A stretch of 64,000 nt of DNA from positions 224,392 to 288,391 of the forward strand of contig NZ_FQZA01000001.1 in the NCBI RefSeq assembly GCF_900141995.1, in the 5' to 3' direction. Position 1 is the first letter of the stretch. Each line of letters begins with the position of its first letter. The notes beneath the pieces are model-generated. The model made no database searches. It saw only the letters and a program-made list of their open reading frames with translations, and was not told the DNA's origin. Made by a program: the position numbers and the translations under genes. Source of the DNA: Palleronia salina (GTDB lineage: Bacteria; Pseudomonadota; Alphaproteobacteria; Rhodobacterales; Rhodobacteraceae). Positions 1-13,356 of this stretch are shown one piece after another.

Positions 1-646
1 TGGTGCCGAAGGACAGGTGCGCGTGCTGGGCGAAGGCCACGGTGTCGACAACGCCCGATTCCATCGCCTGGTAGGCTTCGGACGAGGTCACCGAGGTCGG
101 AACGCCGCCCACGGCCGCGAAGGCCTCGCCCAGGCCGCCGGTGGCGCGCACGCGCATGCCCTCGAAATCGGCCAGCTCGTCGCGCGGCTCGCCGGTGCCC
201 ACCAGGTTGTACTGGGGCATCGGGCTGGTCATCAGCATCCTGGCGTTCCACTGCGACATTTCCTCGGCCACGGCCGGGTGCGCGTAGACGGCGTTCGACA
301 CCGCGACTTCCTGCTCGAGGTTCTCGACACCCAGGAAGGGCAGTTCGAGCACGGTGATCGCGCGGTTCTTGTCACGGTGATAGCCCGCGCAGAACTGGGC
401 CATCTCGAACGCGCCGATCGAGATCCCGTCCAGGTTCTCGGTGTTCTTCGACAGGCCGCCATAGCTGATGTTGATGGTGAATTCGCCGTCGGTCTTCTCC
501 TCGACCAGCTCGGCGAGTTTCTCGACATGCTCGGTGAAAGCGCGGCGCTGACCCCAAAGCGAGGCATTCCATTCCACCGCCATCGCCTCGGTGGCAAAGG
601 CGGTCGCAAGCGCGGCAAAGGCCACGCGGCCCATCATGTTGGTCAT
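1..646 (-). CDS. TRAP transporter substrate-binding protein (DctP family), C-terminus beyond window
   Basis: Only the first 215 codons are in the window; the gene runs off the left edge on the reverse strand. The predicted product starts with a short hydrophobic signal sequence (about residues 5-23, ending ATEAMA before VEWNAS) and continues with the helix-rich pattern of DctP-type periplasmic binding proteins of tripartite (TRAP) carboxylate transporters. It would deliver an organic acid to a DctQM membrane pair, which is not visible here and may lie further left. The ATG at 646 is preceded by GGGAGAG at good spacing; a second Met lies four codons in. It is divergent from the aldolase gene at 891, so the 245-bp gap between them must hold both promoters. 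The substrate cannot be told from this part. Confidence 0.8.
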   Translation of the reverse strand, partial: MTNMMGRVAFAALATAFATEAMAVEWNASLWGQRRAFTEHVEKLAELVEEKTDGEFTINISYGGLSKNTENLDGISIGAFEMAQFCAGYHRDKNRAITVLELPFLGVENLEQEVAVSNAVYAHPAVAEEMSQWNARMLMTSPMPQYNLVGTGEPRDELADFEGMRVRATGGLGEAFAAVGGVPTSVTSSEAYQAMESGVVDTVAFAQHAHLSFGT

Positions 647-890
647 CTCTCTCTCCCTATCAGAGGCGGCTGTCTCGCCGCGTTCAATGATGATCGTATC
701 ATGTCGCGCAAAACCACGGGTTCAAGTGGGATTCGGGATACCCGCGAAGTCCGTCCCGCAAGCTGCGGAAAAAAGGTCTTTTTATGGGTGCGGCCAATGG
801 CGCGACCGTCCCTGTCGGCGATTGCGGCTTTACCACGGCGGCGCAAACGGCCTAGCGTCGGGCCGTTGTCACAGTCGCAAGGATCCCGCC

Positions 891-1670
891 ATGCCCGCCC
901 CCAAGAACCCGATCAAGGCGGCGCTGGCCCGCGGCGAGGTGCAGATCGGCCTGTGGCTGGCCTCGGCCCATCCGACGGTGGCCGAGATGGCGTCCCATTC
1001 CGGCTTCGACTGGTGCCTGATCGACGGCGAGCATGCACCGAACGACATTCCCATCATCCACAGCCAGTTGCAGGCCATGGCGGGGGGCAGCGCCGCGCCC
1101 GCGATCCGGCTGCCGGTGGGCGATGTGCGCATGGTCAAGCAGGCGCTCGATATCGGCTGCCAGACCCTGCTGATCCCCATGGTCAACTCGGCCGAGCAGG
1201 CCGCCGAGATGGTCGCCGCGACCCGCTATCCGCCCCAAGGTGTGCGTGGTGTCGGTGCCGCCATGTCGCGGGCGACCCGGTTCGGCGCCAACACCGATTA
1301 CCTGCCCAGTGCCGGGGACGAGATCTGCCTGCTGGTGCAGGCCGAAACCCGCGCCGCGCTGGACAACCTGGACGCCATCGCCGCGACCGAAGGCGTGGAT
1401 GGCGTGTTCCTCGGACCCGCCGACCTGGCCGCGTCGCTGGGGCACCTGGGCAATCCCAAGCACCCCGAGGTGCAGGACGCGATCGAGGACGCCGCGCGCC
1501 GCATCGCCGCGGCCGGCAAGGCGGTCGGCATGATCACCTTCGATGCCTCGGAAATCGGTCGCCTGCGCGAACTTGGCGGCACGTTCATCGCCGTGGGCGG
1601 CGACATGTCCCTGCTGGCCCGGGCCATGCGCGGGCTTGCCGCGGATGCACGCCGCGCCGTGGGTGGATGA
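891..1670 (+). CDS. HpcH/HpaI-family class II pyruvate aldolase
   Basis: The 259-residue product has the conserved core of metal-dependent HpaI-type aldolases, which split or join pyruvate and an aldehyde, as in 4-hydroxy-2-oxoheptanedioate or 2-keto-3-deoxy-rhamnonate aldolase. Expected active-site residues are visible: Glu47-His48 in DGEHAP, the pyruvate-binding Arg73 in AIRLPVGD, and the metal ligands Glu152 (QAETRAA) and Asp178 (GPADLAASLG). The length is normal for the family. The ATG at 891 matches the family N-terminus; an upstream extension in the same frame overlaps the divergent promoter region and looks non-coding. The exact substrate cannot be read from sequence. The adjacent TRAP binding protein suggests, but does not prove, uptake and breakdown of a sugar acid or aromatic acid. 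Confidence 0.85.
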   Translation: MPAPKNPIKAALARGEVQIGLWLASAHPTVAEMASHSGFDWCLIDGEHAPNDIPIIHSQLQAMAGGSAAPAIRLPVGDVRMVKQALDIGCQTLLIPMVNSAEQAAEMVAATRYPPQGVRGVGAAMSRATRFGANTDYLPSAGDEICLLVQAETRAALDNLDAIAATEGVDGVFLGPADLAASLGHLGNPKHPEVQDAIEDAARRIAAAGKAVGMITFDASEIGRLRELGGTFIAVGGDMSLLARAMRGLAADARRAVGG

Positions 1671-1702
1671 GGGCTTTCCTTTCCCCTGGGTCCGTGAAAT
1701 AG

Positions 1703-3190
<1,488 letters not shown>

Positions 3191-3223
3191 TATTCCAATG
3201 GCTTGCGGCACGAAGGTGATGCA

Positions 3224-4387
3224 ATGACACCGGCCGCGCGCGTGCAGACCGCCATCGAATGCCTCGACCGGATCGCCGCGGGCGACCCGGCCGAACGTGT
3301 CCTGACCCGCTGGGCCCGCGGCGCGCGCCACGCGGGGTCCAAGGACCGCGCCGCCGTGCGCGACCTCGTGTTCGACGTGCTGCGCCGCTGGTGGTCCAGC
3401 GCGGCCCGGGGCGGCGGCGAGACGGGGCGCGCGCGCATGATCGGCTACCTGCACGACACCGGAGCGGAGCTGGACTCGGTTTTCACCGGCGCCGGCTACG
3501 GCCCCGCGCCGCTGGAAGCCGGCGAGCGGCCGACGGATGCCCCGATCCCTCAGCTTGCGTCTCTCGACTGCCCCCCGACGCTGGCGGACGAACTGCAGTC
3601 CAGTCTCGGTCCGGACTTCGCAGCCGTGATGCAGGCCCTGCGGGATCGGGCGCCCGTATTTCTGAGGGTCAATCTGTCCCGCACATCGCGGGACTCCGCG
3701 CGTGCCGCCTTGGGTGCCGAGGACATTGAGACACAGGATGACGATCTCTCGCCAAGCGCCCTACGTGTCACGAAAAATTCGCGCAGGGTTCATCTATCGA
3801 AGGCGTTCCGCGACGGGCTTGTAGACCTTCAGGACGGGGCCAGCCAGGCGCTGGTCGACGCGCTTCCGCTCGACGGCACCACGCGTGTTCTCGACTACTG
3901 CGCCGGCGGCGGGGGCAAGACGCTAGCCATGGCCGACCGGCACCGGGCCCGCTACGTCGCCCATGACGGCATCCCGGGACGCATGGCAGACCTTCCCGAG
4001 CGTGCGCGGCGGGCCGGGCAATCCGTCGATCTCGTGGACGGCGGCGAGCTGTTGTCGCAGCCTCCCTTCGACCTGGTTCTCGTCGATGCGCCCTGCACCG
4101 GGAGTGGCGCCTGGCGACGAAGCCCGGAAGGCAAGATTCGCGCGGATCGTGCCATGCTCGACGACGTGCTGTCGCTTCAGGCCGGGATCCTGCGCGATGC
4201 GGCGCGCCACGTCGCGGCGGGCGGTTCGCTCGCCTACGCGACGTGCTCTCTCTTGGATGATGAGAATAATCGCCAGGTAGATGAATTTCTCGCCGATGTT
4301 GAAGGTTACCGCTTGAACCTCACGCGGACATGGACGCCGATACAGGGCGGCGACGGGTTCTTCCTGGCTGTTTTCACTCGCCGCTAG
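3224..4387 (+). CDS. RsmB/NOP-family RNA (cytosine-5) methyltransferase
   Basis: The product (387 residues) is an S-adenosylmethionine-dependent rRNA m5C methyltransferase of the RsmB/NOP2 group, most likely acting on 16S rRNA. The SAM-binding motif I is DYCAGGGGKT (224-233). Both family cysteines are present: Cys291 in the PCTGSG motif and Cys341 in ATCSLL. The N-terminal 120 residues are the NusB-like part but appear shorter and more divergent than in E. coli RsmB, so the exact target base is uncertain. The ATG at 3224 was preferred over an upstream TTG (3203) because it follows GAAGGTGAT at a 5-nt spacing. It sits 33 bp after guaB and is followed by the regulatory gap before cckA. Confidence 0.85.
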   Translation: MTPAARVQTAIECLDRIAAGDPAERVLTRWARGARHAGSKDRAAVRDLVFDVLRRWWSSAARGGGETGRARMIGYLHDTGAELDSVFTGAGYGPAPLEAGERPTDAPIPQLASLDCPPTLADELQSSLGPDFAAVMQALRDRAPVFLRVNLSRTSRDSARAALGAEDIETQDDDLSPSALRVTKNSRRVHLSKAFRDGLVDLQDGASQALVDALPLDGTTRVLDYCAGGGGKTLAMADRHRARYVAHDGIPGRMADLPERARRAGQSVDLVDGGELLSQPPFDLVLVDAPCTGSGAWRRSPEGKIRADRAMLDDVLSLQAGILRDAARHVAAGGSLAYATCSLLDDENNRQVDEFLADVEGYRLNLTRTWTPIQGGDGFFLAVFTRR

Positions 4388-4402
4388 GACTTGTGCCGTC
4401 GC

Positions 4403-4417
4403 GTTTGACCGTCAAAC
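4403..4417. promoter_or_regulatory. 15-bp palindrome upstream of cckA
   Basis: GTTTGA-CCG-TCAAAC is a perfect inverted repeat with a 3-bp centre, lying 16 bp after the RsmB-type gene and just before the CtrA-type box. No T-tract follows, so it is more likely a protein-binding site or small hairpin than a terminator. The binding protein is unknown. Confidence 0.4.
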
Positions 4418-4422
4418 TGCGA

Positions 4423-4438
4423 TTAAGCGGGCGTTAAC
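4423..4438 (+). promoter_or_regulatory. Predicted CtrA-binding box upstream of cckA
   Basis: The sequence TTAA-GCGGGCG-TTAAC is an exact match to the established alphaproteobacterial CtrA consensus TTAA-N7-TTAAC. It ends 44 bp before the chosen GTG start of cckA, whose product heads the phosphorelay that activates CtrA. Direct feedback control is an inference from this position. Confidence 0.7.
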
Positions 4439-4482
4439 CCTTGCCGTGCGAACAAGGCGGCCCCGAGCAGAAGGTCCGAGTT

Positions 4483-6768
4483 GTGTCCGATTTCCGTCTC
4501 TCGTTCGATCCGCCGTCCGGCCTTCGCCGGGCGGGCTTGGGCGGTGTGGTCGTGGTCGGGGCGGTCTTGCTTGCGATCGGCCTGATCGTGCCGGGCGTTG
4601 TCACGGGTGCGGCGCTTATCTCCGCGGCGGCGGCGTTGTTGATGCTGGCCGCCATGCTGGCCGCCTTGCTGTTCCTCGGACCGCGGACTGCGGAACATCG
4701 CGACACAACGCTGCGCGATCTGCTGACCCATGACGACACGCCGGCTTTCGTGACCGACGGGGACGGGGTTCTGCTATGGGCCAATGACGCCGCCCGTGAT
4801 GCGGCCGGTTCGGATATGCGCGCGGCGACGGAGCTTCTGGCGCCGCTGACGGGCGCCGCGGCCCATCCCGCCGAAACCCTCGCGAGACTTCTGGGGGATG
4901 CGGGCGCGGACGGCGTGGCGCAAGAGCGGGTGGGCGCGGCGCGGCTACACGCGACAGCAATCGGCAGCGACCGGGTGGTCTGGACCGTCCGCAGCGACTC
5001 GGAAGGCACGAACGCTGAAGATCCGATCCTGCGATGCGATCCGGATGGGAGCATCCTCTGGATGTCCGGGGCCGCGCTGGACCTCTTCGCAGGGCCGCCC
5101 GTCCGGTTGAGTGATATCGGTCTCGACGGGGCGCTCGATCAAGGCTTGCCGATCCAGCTCGAAACGACCGACGGCTCCCGGACCTTCACCGTGCGATCGC
5201 GGGATATCGCGCTCGGCACGGTGGAGGTAACGCTCGGACCAACGGACGACCTGCCCGAAACCGGGGATGTTGCATCAGTGCCTGGTCGCTACACGCTGGA
5301 CGATCTCCCGGTTCCCATCCTTGAACTGCATGACGACGGGACGGTGGCACGATCGAACGCGCTCGCACAACACTTGCTGGCGCTGGGGCCCGAGGAACGG
5401 GTCGGGCTTTCGACCCTGGTCGAGGGGCTGGGCCGTCAGGTGAACGAATGGCTGGCCGACGCCCGTGCCGGCCGGGCCCTGAACCGACCCGAGGTTGTGC
5501 GCGCGTCCCGCGTGGCGGGTGACTTGTTCGTGCAGGTCACGCTGACGCTCGCCGCGCCCGAGCACGACCGGCGGATCATGGCCCTTCTGCACGACGCGAC
5601 CGAGCTCAAGACACTCGAGGCGCAGTTCGTCCAGAGCCAGAAAATGCAGGCCATCGGACAGCTGGCGGGCGGCGTGGCCCATGATTTCAACAACCTGCTG
5701 ACGGCGATCAGCGGGCACTGCGATCTTCTTCTGCTCCGTCATGATCCCGGCGACCAGGATTTCGCCGACCTCGAACAGATCAACCAGAACGCCAATCGCG
5801 CGGCGTCCCTGGTCGGGCAGTTGCTGGCCTTCTCGCGCAAGCAGACCCTTCGCCCCGAGATGCTGGACATGCGCGATACCTTGTCCGACCTCAGTCACTT
5901 GTTGAACCGGCTGGTGGGCGAGAAGGTGACCCTGTCGGTGCGCAATGACTCCGACCTGAAAATGGTGCGTGCGGACAAGCGCCAGCTGGAGCAGGTCATC
6001 ATGAATCTCGTGGTGAACGCGCGCGACGCCATGCCGGAAGGTGGCACCGTCGAGGTCCGTGCGAAAACGGTCCGCCTGGACACGCCCGTCACGCGCGACC
6101 GGGTCGAGATGCCGGCGGGCGCCTACGTGGTCGTCGAGGTGAAGGATTCGGGCATCGGCATCCCCGAGGACCAGCTCCCGAAGATCTTCGAACCTTTCTA
6201 CACGACCAAGCGCACGGGCGAGGGCACCGGGCTGGGGTTGTCCACGGCATACGGTATCGTGAAGCAGACCGGGGCCTACATCTTCGTTCAATCCGAGGTG
6301 GGCAAGGGAACCATGTTCTCGCTCTACTTTCCCGCACATGACGGCCAGGCCGATCGCAGCGCCTCCGCGGGCGCTCATGTCAGGGCGCAGCCCACCGACC
6401 GCGAGGCGCGCATCCTGCTGGTCGAGGATGAAGCCCCCGTCCGCGCCTTCGCCGCCCGGGCCCTCAGGCTGCGCGGTCACCACGTGATCGAAGCCGAGAA
6501 CGCCGAACGCGCGCTGGATATCGCCGCGGACGGATCGCTGGAGATCGACATCTTCGTGACCGACATCATCATGCCGGGACGTGACGGTCCGAGCTGGGTC
6601 CGAGAGGCGTTGGAAGAGCGCCCCGATACGGGTGTCATCTTCGTATCCGGATACGCCGAAGAGAGCTTTTCCGAGAGCCAGGCCAACATTCCCAATTCGA
6701 CCTTTCTGCCCAAGCCATTCTCCCTGATCGACCTCACCGCCGCCGTGGATGCCCATCTCGAACGCTGA
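4483..6768 (+). CDS. cckA: Hybrid sensor histidine kinase CckA
   Basis: CckA autophosphorylates and passes phosphate through ChpT to CtrA, controlling cell-cycle or, in Rhodobacterales, motility and gene-transfer functions. The 761-residue product has two N-terminal membrane helices (about residues 19-66), PAS-like sensory regions (about 80-370), and a HisKA domain with the family phrase [13 protein letters not shown] and phosphoacceptor His400 in VAHDFNN. It continues with a HATPase_c domain ([19 protein letters not shown]) and a C-terminal receiver with Asp694 in VTDIIMPG. The GTG at 4483 was chosen because AGAAGG lies upstream and the 14 codons before it look non-coding; a TTG at 4441 is the alternative. 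A perfect CtrA-type box precedes the gene, and recA follows. Confidence 0.93.
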   Translation: MSDFRLSFDPPSGLRRAGLGGVVVVGAVLLAIGLIVPGVVTGAALISAAAALLMLAAMLAALLFLGPRTAEHRDTTLRDLLTHDDTPAFVTDGDGVLLWANDAARDAAGSDMRAATELLAPLTGAAAHPAETLARLLGDAGADGVAQERVGAARLHATAIGSDRVVWTVRSDSEGTNAEDPILRCDPDGSILWMSGAALDLFAGPPVRLSDIGLDGALDQGLPIQLETTDGSRTFTVRSRDIALGTVEVTLGPTDDLPETGDVASVPGRYTLDDLPVPILELHDDGTVARSNALAQHLLALGPEERVGLSTLVEGLGRQVNEWLADARAGRALNRPEVVRASRVAGDLFVQVTLTLAAPEHDRRIMALLHDATELKTLEAQFVQSQKMQAIGQLAGGVAHDFNNLLTAISGHCDLLLLRHDPGDQDFADLEQINQNANRAASLVGQLLAFSRKQTLRPEMLDMRDTLSDLSHLLNRLVGEKVTLSVRNDSDLKMVRADKRQLEQVIMNLVVNARDAMPEGGTVEVRAKTVRLDTPVTRDRVEMPAGAYVVVEVKDSGIGIPEDQLPKIFEPFYTTKRTGEGTGLGLSTAYGIVKQTGAYIFVQSEVGKGTMFSLYFPAHDGQADRSASAGAHVRAQPTDREARILLVEDEAPVRAFAARALRLRGHHVIEAENAERALDIAADGSLEIDIFVTDIIMPGRDGPSWVREALEERPDTGVIFVSGYAEESFSESQANIPNSTFLPKPFSLIDLTAAVDAHLER

Positions 6769-7022
6769 GCGCCCGCTGGAACGTCCCGGCCTATACACCT
6801 CGAAGAAGGATAGAAGCGGTGAGGCCCGATCCCGATTTGGCCGGGCGGCGCCCCGAACGCTCTTGCCAATCCGCACCGGGCGAATCCGGGGCCGGTTCGC
6901 CGCATTGGGATCTCGCGCCGTCCCGCGGGCACCAGAAGGCCGATGGCCCGGACGGTCACTCCGGAACCGCCCGCTTTGATGTTAACGGATTGTTCATCCT
7001 TAATGCCTAGCAAAGATTGGGA

Positions 7023-7051
7023 TTGATTTGTTCCCGTTTTGGCCCCATAAG
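7023..7051 (+). promoter_or_regulatory. Possible recA promoter
   Basis: TTGATT (7023-7028) and CATAAG (7046-7051) are separated by 17 bp and resemble -35 and -10 elements. The SOS box would then overlap the transcription start, the expected arrangement for LexA repression. The match is modest and rests on position. Confidence 0.4.
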
Positions 7052-7056
7052 GCGAG

Positions 7057-7071
7057 GAACAATAACGGAAC
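7057..7071. promoter_or_regulatory. SOS (LexA) box of recA
   Basis: GAAC-AATAACG-GAAC is a perfect copy (reverse orientation) of the GTTC-N7-GTTC LexA operator known from alphaproteobacteria, including Rhodobacter. It lies 50 bp before the recA start codon. Confidence 0.85.
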
Positions 7072-7121
7072 AAACCATCTCATTGCTGCCCGCGGGCGGA
7101 CATGGAATAAGGACCGAAATC

Positions 7122-8198
7122 ATGGGCAAGACCGGGCTTCTGGACATGGCTGAAAAGCGCAACACCGACAAGCAGAAGGCGCTCGACTCGGCGCTGGCGC
7201 AGATCGAACGCCAATTTGGCAAGGGCTCGATCATGAAGCTCGGGGGCGAGAACCAGTTCCCCGACATCGAGGCGACCTCCACCGGCTCGCTCGGTCTGGA
7301 TATCGCCCTGGGCATCGGCGGGCTTCCCAAGGGCCGCATCATCGAGATCTACGGCCCCGAGAGCTCGGGCAAGACGACACTGACGCTCCACGCCATCGCC
7401 GAGGAGCAGAAAAAGGGTGGCGTCTGTGCCTTCGTGGATGCCGAGCACGCCCTCGATCCGCAATACGCCCGCAAGCTGGGCGTGAGCCTGGACGAGCTGC
7501 TGATCAGCCAGCCTGATACCGGCGAACAGGCGCTCGAGATCACCGATACGCTGGTCCGCTCGGGCGCCGTGAGCATGGTGGTGGTCGATTCGGTCGCCGC
7601 CCTGACGCCCAAGTCCGAGCTGGAAGGCGACATGGGCGACAGCTCGGTCGGCGTGCATGCCCGGTTGATGAGCCAGGCCATGCGCAAGCTGACCGGTTCG
7701 ATCAGCCGGACAGGCTGCATGGTGGTCTTCATCAACCAGATCCGCATGAAGATCGGCGTCATGTTCGGCAGCCCCGAGACGACGACCGGCGGCAACGCGC
7801 TCAAGTTCTACAGTTCGGTCCGTCTGGACATTCGCCGCATCGGTTCGATCAAAGATCGCGACGAGGTCGTCGGCAACCAGACCAAGGTCAAGGTCGTGAA
7901 GAACAAGGTCGCACCGCCTTTCAAGGTCGTCGAGTTCGATATCATGTACGGCGAAGGCATCTCGAAGACCGGCGAGTTGCTGGACATGGGTGTGAAAGCG
8001 GGCATCGTCGACAAGTCCGGCTCCTGGTATTCCTACGGGGACGAGCGCATCGGCCAGGGTCGCGAGAACGCCAAGGCATTCCTCCGCGAGAACCAGTCCA
8101 TCGCGCTGGATATCGAGGACAAGATCCGCGGCGCCCACGGGCTGGATTTCCAGACCGGCAGCAGCGATGACGAAGACGACCCGCTGATGGACGACTGA
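7122..8198 (+). CDS. recA: Recombinase A
   Basis: RecA forms filaments on single-stranded DNA, catalyses strand exchange and triggers LexA self-cleavage. The 358-residue product has the family N-terminus ([20 protein letters not shown]), Walker A GPESSGKT at 78-85, the [11 protein letters not shown]alker B strand, the loop L2 region ([20 protein letters not shown]) and an acidic C-terminal tail ([12 protein letters not shown]). The ATG at 7122 was chosen because AAGGA lies 8 nt upstream; an in-frame upstream extension crosses the SOS box and is not credible. A Met nine codons in is a weaker alternative. It is followed by a clear hairpin terminator. Confidence 0.97.
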   Translation: MGKTGLLDMAEKRNTDKQKALDSALAQIERQFGKGSIMKLGGENQFPDIEATSTGSLGLDIALGIGGLPKGRIIEIYGPESSGKTTLTLHAIAEEQKKGGVCAFVDAEHALDPQYARKLGVSLDELLISQPDTGEQALEITDTLVRSGAVSMVVVDSVAALTPKSELEGDMGDSSVGVHARLMSQAMRKLTGSISRTGCMVVFINQIRMKIGVMFGSPETTTGGNALKFYSSVRLDIRRIGSIKDRDEVVGNQTKVKVVKNKVAPPFKVVEFDIMYGEGISKTGELLDMGVKAGIVDKSGSWYSYGDERIGQGRENAKAFLRENQSIALDIEDKIRGAHGLDFQTGSSDDEDDPLMDD

Positions 8199-8227
8199 AG
8201 CGTCGGCCAGCACGCGATCTCCATGCC

Positions 8228-8251
8228 AAGGCGCTCCGCGGGGCGCCTTTT
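8228..8251 (+). terminator. Rho-independent terminator of recA
   Basis: AAGGCGC and GCGCCTT form a 7-bp stem around an 8-nt loop and are followed by a short T run (8248-8251). It lies 30 bp after recA and before alaS on the same strand. Confidence 0.7.
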
Positions 8252-8330
8252 GCATTCCAGCCCGCTTGCCCGCGCGGGGTCACGGCGATAGACCGGCCAA
8301 ATGCCGCAGCCTGAAGGATCCGCGACCAGA

Positions 8331-10988
8331 ATGCTTAGCCTGAACGACATCCGATCGAGCTTCATCGACTATTTCGTGAAGCACGGACACGCCCATGTCC
8401 CGAGCTCTCCGCTGATCCCGCGCAACGACCCCACGCTCATGTTCACCGCGGCGGGCATGGTGCAGTTCAAGAACCTGTTCACCGGCGTCGAGACCCGCGA
8501 CTACACCCGTGCGACAACCGCGCAGAAATGCGTGCGCGCTGGCGGCAAGCACAACGACCTGGACAATGTCGGCTACACCGCCCGCCACCACACGTTCTTC
8601 GAGATGCTGGGGAATTTCAGCTTCGGCGACTATTTCAAGGAAGAGGCGATCGCCCTTGCCTGGGGTCTGCTGACCAGGGAATTCGGGATCGACCCCGATC
8701 GCCTGCTTGTGACCGTCTTCCACACCGACGAGGAGGCCGTCGCGATCTGGAAGAAGGTGGCCGGCCTGCCGGACGAGCGGATCATCCGCATCGCCACCGA
8801 CGACAATTTCTGGTCCGCCGGCCCCACGGGTCCCTGCGGCCCCTGCACCGAGATCTTCTATGACCACGGTCCCGAGGTCTGGGGCGGCCCTCCGGGCTCG
8901 CCCGAGGAGGACGGCGACCGGTTCATCGAGATCTGGAACATCGTCTTCATGCAGTACGAGCAGTTCGAGGACGGCACCCGGACCGAACTGACGTCGAAAT
9001 CCATCGACACGGGCATGGGGCTGGAACGGATCGGGGCCCTGCTTCAAGGCAAGCACGACAACTACGACACCGACCTGTTCCGCGCCCTGATCGAAGCCTC
9101 GGCGAGCGTGACGGGCACCGACCCGGATGGCGACGGCAACGTGCACCACAGGGTGATCGCCGACCATCTGCGCTCGACCTCGTTCCTGATCGCCGACGGC
9201 GTGCTGCCGTCGAGCGAGGGGCGCGGTTATGTCCTGCGCCGGATCATGCGCCGCGCCATGCGCCACGCGCATCTTCTGGGCGCGGCCGACCCCGTCATGC
9301 ACCGCCTGGTGCCTGCGCTGGTGGGCCAGATGGGACAGGCCTTTCCCGAACTGGGCCAGAGCCAGGCCATGATCGAGCAAACCCTGCTGGGCGAGGAGAC
9401 ACGCTTCCGCCAGACGCTCGAGCGGGGCCTGAAGCTGCTGGACGATGCGTTGGTCGACCTGCCAGAGGGCGCCGCGCTGCCCGGCGAGACGGCATTCAAG
9501 CTGTACGACACGTTCGGCTTCCCGCTGGACCTGACCCAGGACGCCCTGCGCGAGCGGGGGCGCGGCGTGGATACCGAGGGCTTCGACAGCGCCATGGCGC
9601 GCCAGAAGGCGCAGGCCCGCGCCGCCTGGGCCGGGTCGGGCGAAACGGCGGATGCCAGCGTCTGGTTCGACGTGGCCGACAAGCATGGCGTGACCGAGTT
9701 CCTGGGCTACGACAGCCTGGACGCCGAGGGCCAGGTGCTTGCGGTGGTCCGCGACGGCGACGTGGTGGAGAGCGCCGGGCAGGGCGACAGCGTGCAGGTC
9801 GTCACCAACCAGACGCCTTTCTACGCCGAGGCCGGGGGCCAGGTCGGCGATACCGGCACCATCACCGCGCCGGGCCTGCGCCTGCGGGTGACGGACACGC
9901 GTAAGGTGGCCGGCGTCTTCATCCATTTCGCGAGCGTGGAGGAGGGCGAGCTGCGCCCCGGCGCGCCCGTGCGCCTGTCGGTCGATCCCGATCGTCGCGC
10001 GCGCATCCGGGCCAATCACTCCGCCACCCACCTGCTGCACGAAGCCCTGCGCGACCGGCTGGGCGACCACGTGGCCCAGCGGGGGTCGCTGAACGCACCG
10101 GACCGGCTGCGCTTCGACTTCAGCCACAACGCGGCGCTCTCGGCCGAGGACATGGCCGCGGTGCAGGACAGCGTGAACGCCTTCATCCGCCAGAACAGCG
10201 CGGTCGAGACCCGGCTGATGACCCCCGACCAGGCGCGTGAACTGGGCGCCCAGGCGCTTTTCGGCGAGAAATACGGCGACGAGGTGCGCGTCGTCTCCAT
10301 GGGCCGCGCCGACACGGGCAAGGGCCTGGACGGCCGGGACTGGTCCATCGAGCTTTGCGGCGGCACCCACGTGGCGCGCACCGGCGAGATCGGGCTGTGC
10401 GTCCTGACCGCCGACAGCGCGTCCAGCGCGGGTGTGCGCCGGGTCGAGGCGGTGACGGGGCAGGCGGCGCTGGACCACTTGATCGGCCGCTCCGAGACGC
10501 TGTCGCGCATCGCCGGTGACCTGAAATCCGCGATCCCGGACGCCGAGGCCCGCGTGCGCAGCCTGGTGGACGAGCGCAAGGCATTGGCCAACGAGGTGGC
10601 GCAACTGAAGCGCGACCTGGCCATGGGCGGCGGCGGGGATGGCGGCATCGAGACGCGGGATGTGGGCGGCATTCCCTTCGCCGCGCAGGTGCTGCAAGGC
10701 GTGACCGGCAAGGATCTCCCCGGCCTGATCGACGCGCAGAAGGACCGCCTGAAATCGGCGGCCGTGCTGCTGATCGCGGCCGACAGCGGCAAGGCGGCGG
10801 TGGCCGCGGGCGTGACCAAGGACCTGACGGACCGGGTGTCGGCCGTGGACATGGTGCGCGCCGCGGTGGCCGAACTGGGCGGCAAGGGCGGCGGCGGCCG
10901 GCCCGACATGGCCCAGGGCGGCGGGCGCAGCGCCGAGAACGCGGACGCCGCCATCGCCGCCGTTGAAACCGTGCTGAAGGAGGCCTGA
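8331..10988 (+). CDS. alaS: Alanine-tRNA ligase
   Basis: AlaRS charges tRNA-Ala and edits misacylated Ser/Gly-tRNA. The 885-residue product has the class II catalytic core at the N-terminus ([31 protein letters not shown]), the editing domain with zinc-site residues His563/His567 ([12 protein letters not shown]) and Cys676/His680 ([10 protein letters not shown]), and a C-terminal DHHA1-type domain ending in a Gly-rich segment. Length is typical. The ATG at 8331 was chosen by family N-terminus; an in-frame ATG at 8301 would add ten residues not seen in relatives. A GAAGGA lies 12 nt upstream. The DUF1330 gene begins one base after the stop, indicating co-transcription. Confidence 0.96.
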   Translation: MLSLNDIRSSFIDYFVKHGHAHVPSSPLIPRNDPTLMFTAAGMVQFKNLFTGVETRDYTRATTAQKCVRAGGKHNDLDNVGYTARHHTFFEMLGNFSFGDYFKEEAIALAWGLLTREFGIDPDRLLVTVFHTDEEAVAIWKKVAGLPDERIIRIATDDNFWSAGPTGPCGPCTEIFYDHGPEVWGGPPGSPEEDGDRFIEIWNIVFMQYEQFEDGTRTELTSKSIDTGMGLERIGALLQGKHDNYDTDLFRALIEASASVTGTDPDGDGNVHHRVIADHLRSTSFLIADGVLPSSEGRGYVLRRIMRRAMRHAHLLGAADPVMHRLVPALVGQMGQAFPELGQSQAMIEQTLLGEETRFRQTLERGLKLLDDALVDLPEGAALPGETAFKLYDTFGFPLDLTQDALRERGRGVDTEGFDSAMARQKAQARAAWAGSGETADASVWFDVADKHGVTEFLGYDSLDAEGQVLAVVRDGDVVESAGQGDSVQVVTNQTPFYAEAGGQVGDTGTITAPGLRLRVTDTRKVAGVFIHFASVEEGELRPGAPVRLSVDPDRRARIRANHSATHLLHEALRDRLGDHVAQRGSLNAPDRLRFDFSHNAALSAEDMAAVQDSVNAFIRQNSAVETRLMTPDQARELGAQALFGEKYGDEVRVVSMGRADTGKGLDGRDWSIELCGGTHVARTGEIGLCVLTADSASSAGVRRVEAVTGQAALDHLIGRSETLSRIAGDLKSAIPDAEARVRSLVDERKALANEVAQLKRDLAMGGGGDGGIETRDVGGIPFAAQVLQGVTGKDLPGLIDAQKDRLKSAAVLLIAADSGKAAVAAGVTKDLTDRVSAVDMVRAAVAELGGKGGGGRPDMAQGGGRSAENADAAIAAVETVLKEA

Positions 10989-10989
10989 G

Positions 10990-11277
10990 ATGCCCGCACT
11001 CTGGATCGCCCACGTGAAGGTCAGCGACGACGCCGCCTATGGCGAATACGCCCGGCGGGCGACGACGGCCATCGCCGAGCATGGCGGCGTCTTCATCGCC
11101 CGCGGCGGCCGCTACGTGCAGCTGGAGGGGCCGGATCGCCCACGCAACGTGGTCGCGCGCTTTCCGTCGGTCGAGGCGGCCGAGGCCTGCAATCGCTCGG
11201 ATGCCTACCAGGAGGCGATGTCCTACGCCAAGGGCGCGGCCGAGCGCGAGCTCTCCATCGTCGAGATAGACGAATAG
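10990..11277 (+). CDS. DUF1330 domain protein
   Basis: A 95-residue protein with the dimeric alpha/beta-barrel (ferredoxin-like) pattern of the DUF1330 family. Typical marks are the N-terminal LWIAHVKV strand, the Gly-rich turn EHGGVFIARGG, and FPSVEAAEACNRSDAYQEA. The biochemical role of the family is unknown. The start lies one base after the alaS stop, so it is almost certainly translated from the same message; a functional link to alanyl-tRNA synthesis is not implied by this alone. Confidence 0.85.
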   Translation: MPALWIAHVKVSDDAAYGEYARRATTAIAEHGGVFIARGGRYVQLEGPDRPRNVVARFPSVEAAEACNRSDAYQEAMSYAKGAAERELSIVEIDE

Positions 11278-11310
11278 GGCGCCGCGCCCAACGCTTCCGC
11301 CAGACATGAA

Positions 11311-11348
11311 AAGGGGGACAGGTTCAAACGCCTCGTCCCCCTTCTTGC
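11311..11348. terminator. Bidirectional terminator between DUF1330 gene and typA
   Basis: AAGGGGGAC (11311-11319) pairs with GTCCCCCTT (11335-11343). T-rich sequence follows on the forward strand and TTTT follows on the reverse strand, fitting its place between two convergent genes. Confidence 0.85.
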
Positions 11349-11400
11349 TTCATCTTTCCCAAATACCTCGGGGAGCGCGAGGGGCAGCGCCCCTCGCTCC
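11347..11400. repeat. Intergenic REP-like element, copy 1
   Basis: This element contains GCTTCATCTTTCCC, AAATACCTCGGGGAG and a GGGGCAGCGCCCC palindrome. A second copy lies inverted at 19971-20025 with the same three blocks in the same order. Both are intergenic. From memory, similar elements recur in Roseobacter-group genomes; this was not checked. Confidence 0.7.
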
Positions 11401-11407
11401 CACCGGC

Positions 11408-13228
<1,821 letters not shown>

Positions 13229-13356
13229 GGGGATTGCCTTTGCGGACAGGTAACAGGGGTTGGCCGCGCCTTACAGCCCGCGCGCGTCCTTGACCAGCAC
13301 TTCCGCCGCGGCGCGGCGACGAAACGCGGAATTGCCGGCCCGATACCGCGAATAGC

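Larger units (their letters stand above)
6769..7121. other. 353-bp intergenic region between cckA and recA
   Basis: No convincing gene is seen; the short reading frames here lack ribosome sites and recognisable products. The left part is G+C-rich. The right part is A+T-richer and carries the recA control region: an imperfect SOS half (GTTA-N7-GTTC at 6981-6995), a possible promoter and a perfect SOS box. No clear terminator for cckA was found. Confidence 0.6.
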
